Source of the DNA: an uncultured Opitutia bacterium
GTDB lineage: Bacteria > Verrucomicrobiota > Verrucomicrobiia > Opitutales > UBA953
Direction: 5' to 3'
NCBI GenBank assembly: GCA_903853185.1
Contig: CAINSX010000330.1
Coordinates: forward strand, 1-6,820
DNA length: 6,820 nt
Shown: one piece after another, positions 5,132 to 6,820 of the stretch
Layout: the number at the start of each line of letters is the position of its first letter
Numbering within the stretch: position 1 is the first letter of the stretch
Program-made: the position numbers and the translations under genes
Notes under the pieces: generated by a model
The model's input: only the letters and a program-made list of their open reading frames with translations
What the model was told of the DNA's origin: nothing
Databases searched by the model: none

Positions 5132-6820
5132 ATGATGTTTCGTCCAGCGCTTATCCTCCTTTTGCTCCTGGCGACCATGGGTCTCTCCGCCGAAACGGTC
5201 TGGCTCGATGACCTGAATCTAAAGCCGATTGTCCAGGGCTACGGACGGCCCATGAAAAATCGCTGCGCGGCTAGGAATCCCGAGGAAGCCAAGCCGCTCA
5301 AGATCCAGGGTAAGGCCTTCGAGCGTGGCGTGGGCACGGTCGCCGAAAGCATCTTCGTCGTCCACCTCGACGGCGGTGCGAAGATATTTTCCGCCCAGGT
5401 CGGACTGGATGACGCCAAGCGCGGCTCCAACCGTTCGAGCGTAGAGTTCTTCGTCATCGGCGATGGGCGGATGCTCTGGCGCAGCGGTGTCATGCGCGCC
5501 GGCACCGAAGCGAAGCCCTTTGCGGTGAACGTCGCCGGGGTGAAGCAGCTGCTGCTCAAGGTGGGCGACGCCGAGGATGGTGATAACGATGACTACGCGG
5601 ATTGGGCGGATGCCCGTTTCGAGACGACGGGTGCCAAGACTTTCCGGACCTCGGGTGAGCCGGCCCCCGCGCCGGTTGCGCCGTATATCCTGACGCCCCC
5701 GGCCCCGCTTACTCCGAGGATCAACGGTCCCGGCGTCTTCGGCGTTCGCCCGGGCTCGCCTTTCCTCTATTCTATCCCTGCCACCGGTGGGCGCCCGCTA
5801 TCCTACTCCGCGCAGGGTCTGCCCGCTGGCCTGAAATTGGATCCGCAGACGGGTCGGATCTCGGGAAGCTTGTCTGCCAAAGGCGAATTCGTCGTCACCC
5901 TCGGTGCCAAGAACGCCCACGGTTCGGCCGAGAAGCGCTTCCGCATCGTCTGCGGCGATACCATCGCGCTGACTCCTCCGATGGGCTGGAACAGTTGGAA
6001 CTGCTTCGCCCAGACGATCACGGCTGATAAGGTGAAGGGCGCCGCCGACGCGATGGTCAGCAGCGGCCTGGCCGACCACGGCTGGTCCTACGTCAACCTC
6101 GACGACTATTGGCAGAACCACCTCCCGACGGACGACAAAGCCCTTCAGGACTTGGTGCACCCGTTCCGCGACGAACGCGGCGTCATCGCCTCGAATGTCC
6201 GCTTCCCTGACATGAAGGGCTTGGCGGACTACATCCATGACCGCGGGCTGAAGGCTGGCATCTATTCTTCGCCAGGCCCGACGACTTGCGGTAAGTGCGC
6301 CGGCAGTTGGCTGCACGAGGCGCAGGATGCCCGCACTTTTGCCGAATGGGGTTACGACTTCCTGAAGTATGATTGGTGCAGCTATGGCCAGGTCGTGGGT
6401 GGAGAGGTCGCCAATCCGAACGGCGTACCGGTCCGGAAGGGTTCCAAGGACGACGCTTTCATGACGTATCCCTTCAAGGTCATGGGCGAGCAGCTACGCG
6501 CCCAGAAGCGGGACATCGTCTTCAGTCTCTGCCAGTATGGGAACAATGAGGTCTGGAAGTGGGGCGCAGCCGTCGGTGGCAGCGCCTGGCGCACCACGGG
6601 CGATGTCAACGACTCCTGGCGAAGCGTCAGAGCGATCGGGTTTTCGCAGGATCAGTCCGCCGCTTACACCAAGCCCGGTAGCTGGACCGACACGGACATG
6701 CTCATCCTCGGCTGGATCGGCTGGGGCCGGATGCGCCCGACCTCGCTGAGCGCTGACGAGCAATATTCCCACGTCAGCCTCTGGTGCATGCTGTCCTCTC
6801 CTTTGCTGATCGGGTGCGAC
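5132..6820 (+). CDS. Secreted GH27 alpha-galactosidase-like enzyme with NPCBM and Ig-like domains (C-terminus off the right edge)
   Basis: There are 563 uninterrupted codons to the window edge with no stop. Residues 1-20 form a signal peptide (FRPALILLLLLATMGLSA|E); ATG 5135 is an equally possible start. About 21-166 is an NPCBM (CBM51-like) carbohydrate-binding domain, with FERGVGTVAES and VGLDD as landmarks. A Pro/Ala-rich linker (about 170-190) leads to a putative Ig domain (about 195-275; GLPAGLKLDPQTGRISG). The GH27 catalytic barrel starts at LTPPMGWNSWN (280-290) and continues with YVNLDDYWQ. KYDWC carries the likely nucleophile D414, RTTGDV carries the likely acid/base D491, and GSWTDTDML and SLWCMLSSPLLIG follow. 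GH27 enzymes are retaining alpha-galactosidases, alpha-N-acetylgalactosaminidases or related enzymes; which of these applies here is unresolved. Roughly the last 100 residues, including the C-terminal beta domain, are missing. Export suggests use of environmental galactosides. Confidence 0.95.
   Translation, partial: MMFRPALILLLLLATMGLSAETVWLDDLNLKPIVQGYGRPMKNRCAARNPEEAKPLKIQGKAFERGVGTVAESIFVVHLDGGAKIFSAQVGLDDAKRGSNRSSVEFFVIGDGRMLWRSGVMRAGTEAKPFAVNVAGVKQLLLKVGDAEDGDNDDYADWADARFETTGAKTFRTSGEPAPAPVAPYILTPPAPLTPRINGPGVFGVRPGSPFLYSIPATGGRPLSYSAQGLPAGLKLDPQTGRISGSLSAKGEFVVTLGAKNAHGSAEKRFRIVCGDTIALTPPMGWNSWNCFAQTITADKVKGAADAMVSSGLADHGWSYVNLDDYWQNHLPTDDKALQDLVHPFRDERGVIASNVRFPDMKGLADYIHDRGLKAGIYSSPGPTTCGKCAGSWLHEAQDARTFAEWGYDFLKYDWCSYGQVVGGEVANPNGVPVRKGSKDDAFMTYPFKVMGEQLRAQKRDIVFSLCQYGNNEVWKWGAAVGGSAWRTTGDVNDSWRSVRAIGFSQDQSAAYTKPGSWTDTDMLILGWIGWGRMRPTSLSADEQYSHVSLWCMLSSPLLIGCD

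Noticed and set aside
5798..6316. 172-codon minus-strand frame inside the GH27 gene
   Set aside because: It is antisense to well-conserved GH27 catalytic motifs, with no domain and no sensible start context.

Overview
The window is GC-rich and gene-dense, from a bacterium that is most plausibly a member of Verrucomicrobiota, perhaps Opitutales or a relative. This placement is an inference from gene content and style. The gene content includes a secreted YHYH-domain protein, an exported Gfo/Idh/MocA-type protein, and a GH27 enzyme built as NPCBM + putative Ig domain + catalytic domain. The style is an almost complete lack of Shine-Dalgarno sequences. No ribosomal RNA, tRNA, CRISPR array, phage gene or transposase is visible.

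Layout: a leftward gene running off the left edge (1-737) encodes a secreted YHYH-domain protein. Divergent from it is a rightward run of four genes: a DUF420 four-helix membrane protein (834-1316), an FtsB/DivIC-like septum protein (1374-1748), argininosuccinate lyase argH (1794-3200) and a LysE/RhtB-type amino-acid exporter (3207-3839) only 6 bp behind argH. After a short gap with a good sigma70-like promoter comes an exported Gfo/Idh/MocA-like oxidoreductase (3890-4909). A 222-bp intergenic region (4910-5131) follows and holds three related GTAG-type palindromic repeats (REP-like), two of them face to face as in a BIME. The last gene (5132 to beyond the right edge) is a secreted multidomain GH27 alpha-galactosidase-like enzyme. 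Both edge genes lack a stop or start inside the window.

Functional reading: argH supplies the last step of arginine synthesis, and the tightly linked exporter may release arginine or a related amino acid. The right half looks oriented to extracytoplasmic carbohydrate use, with an exported sugar-dehydrogenase-like protein followed by a galactoside-targeting hydrolase carrying its own binding module. The YHYH/DUF420 pair on the left may concern envelope metal or oxidase biology, but this is speculative. The most interesting items are the REP-like family with compensatory stem changes and the repeated geometry of promoter-like -10 boxes only about 6-14 nt before start codons, which suggests leaderless or nearly leaderless transcripts.
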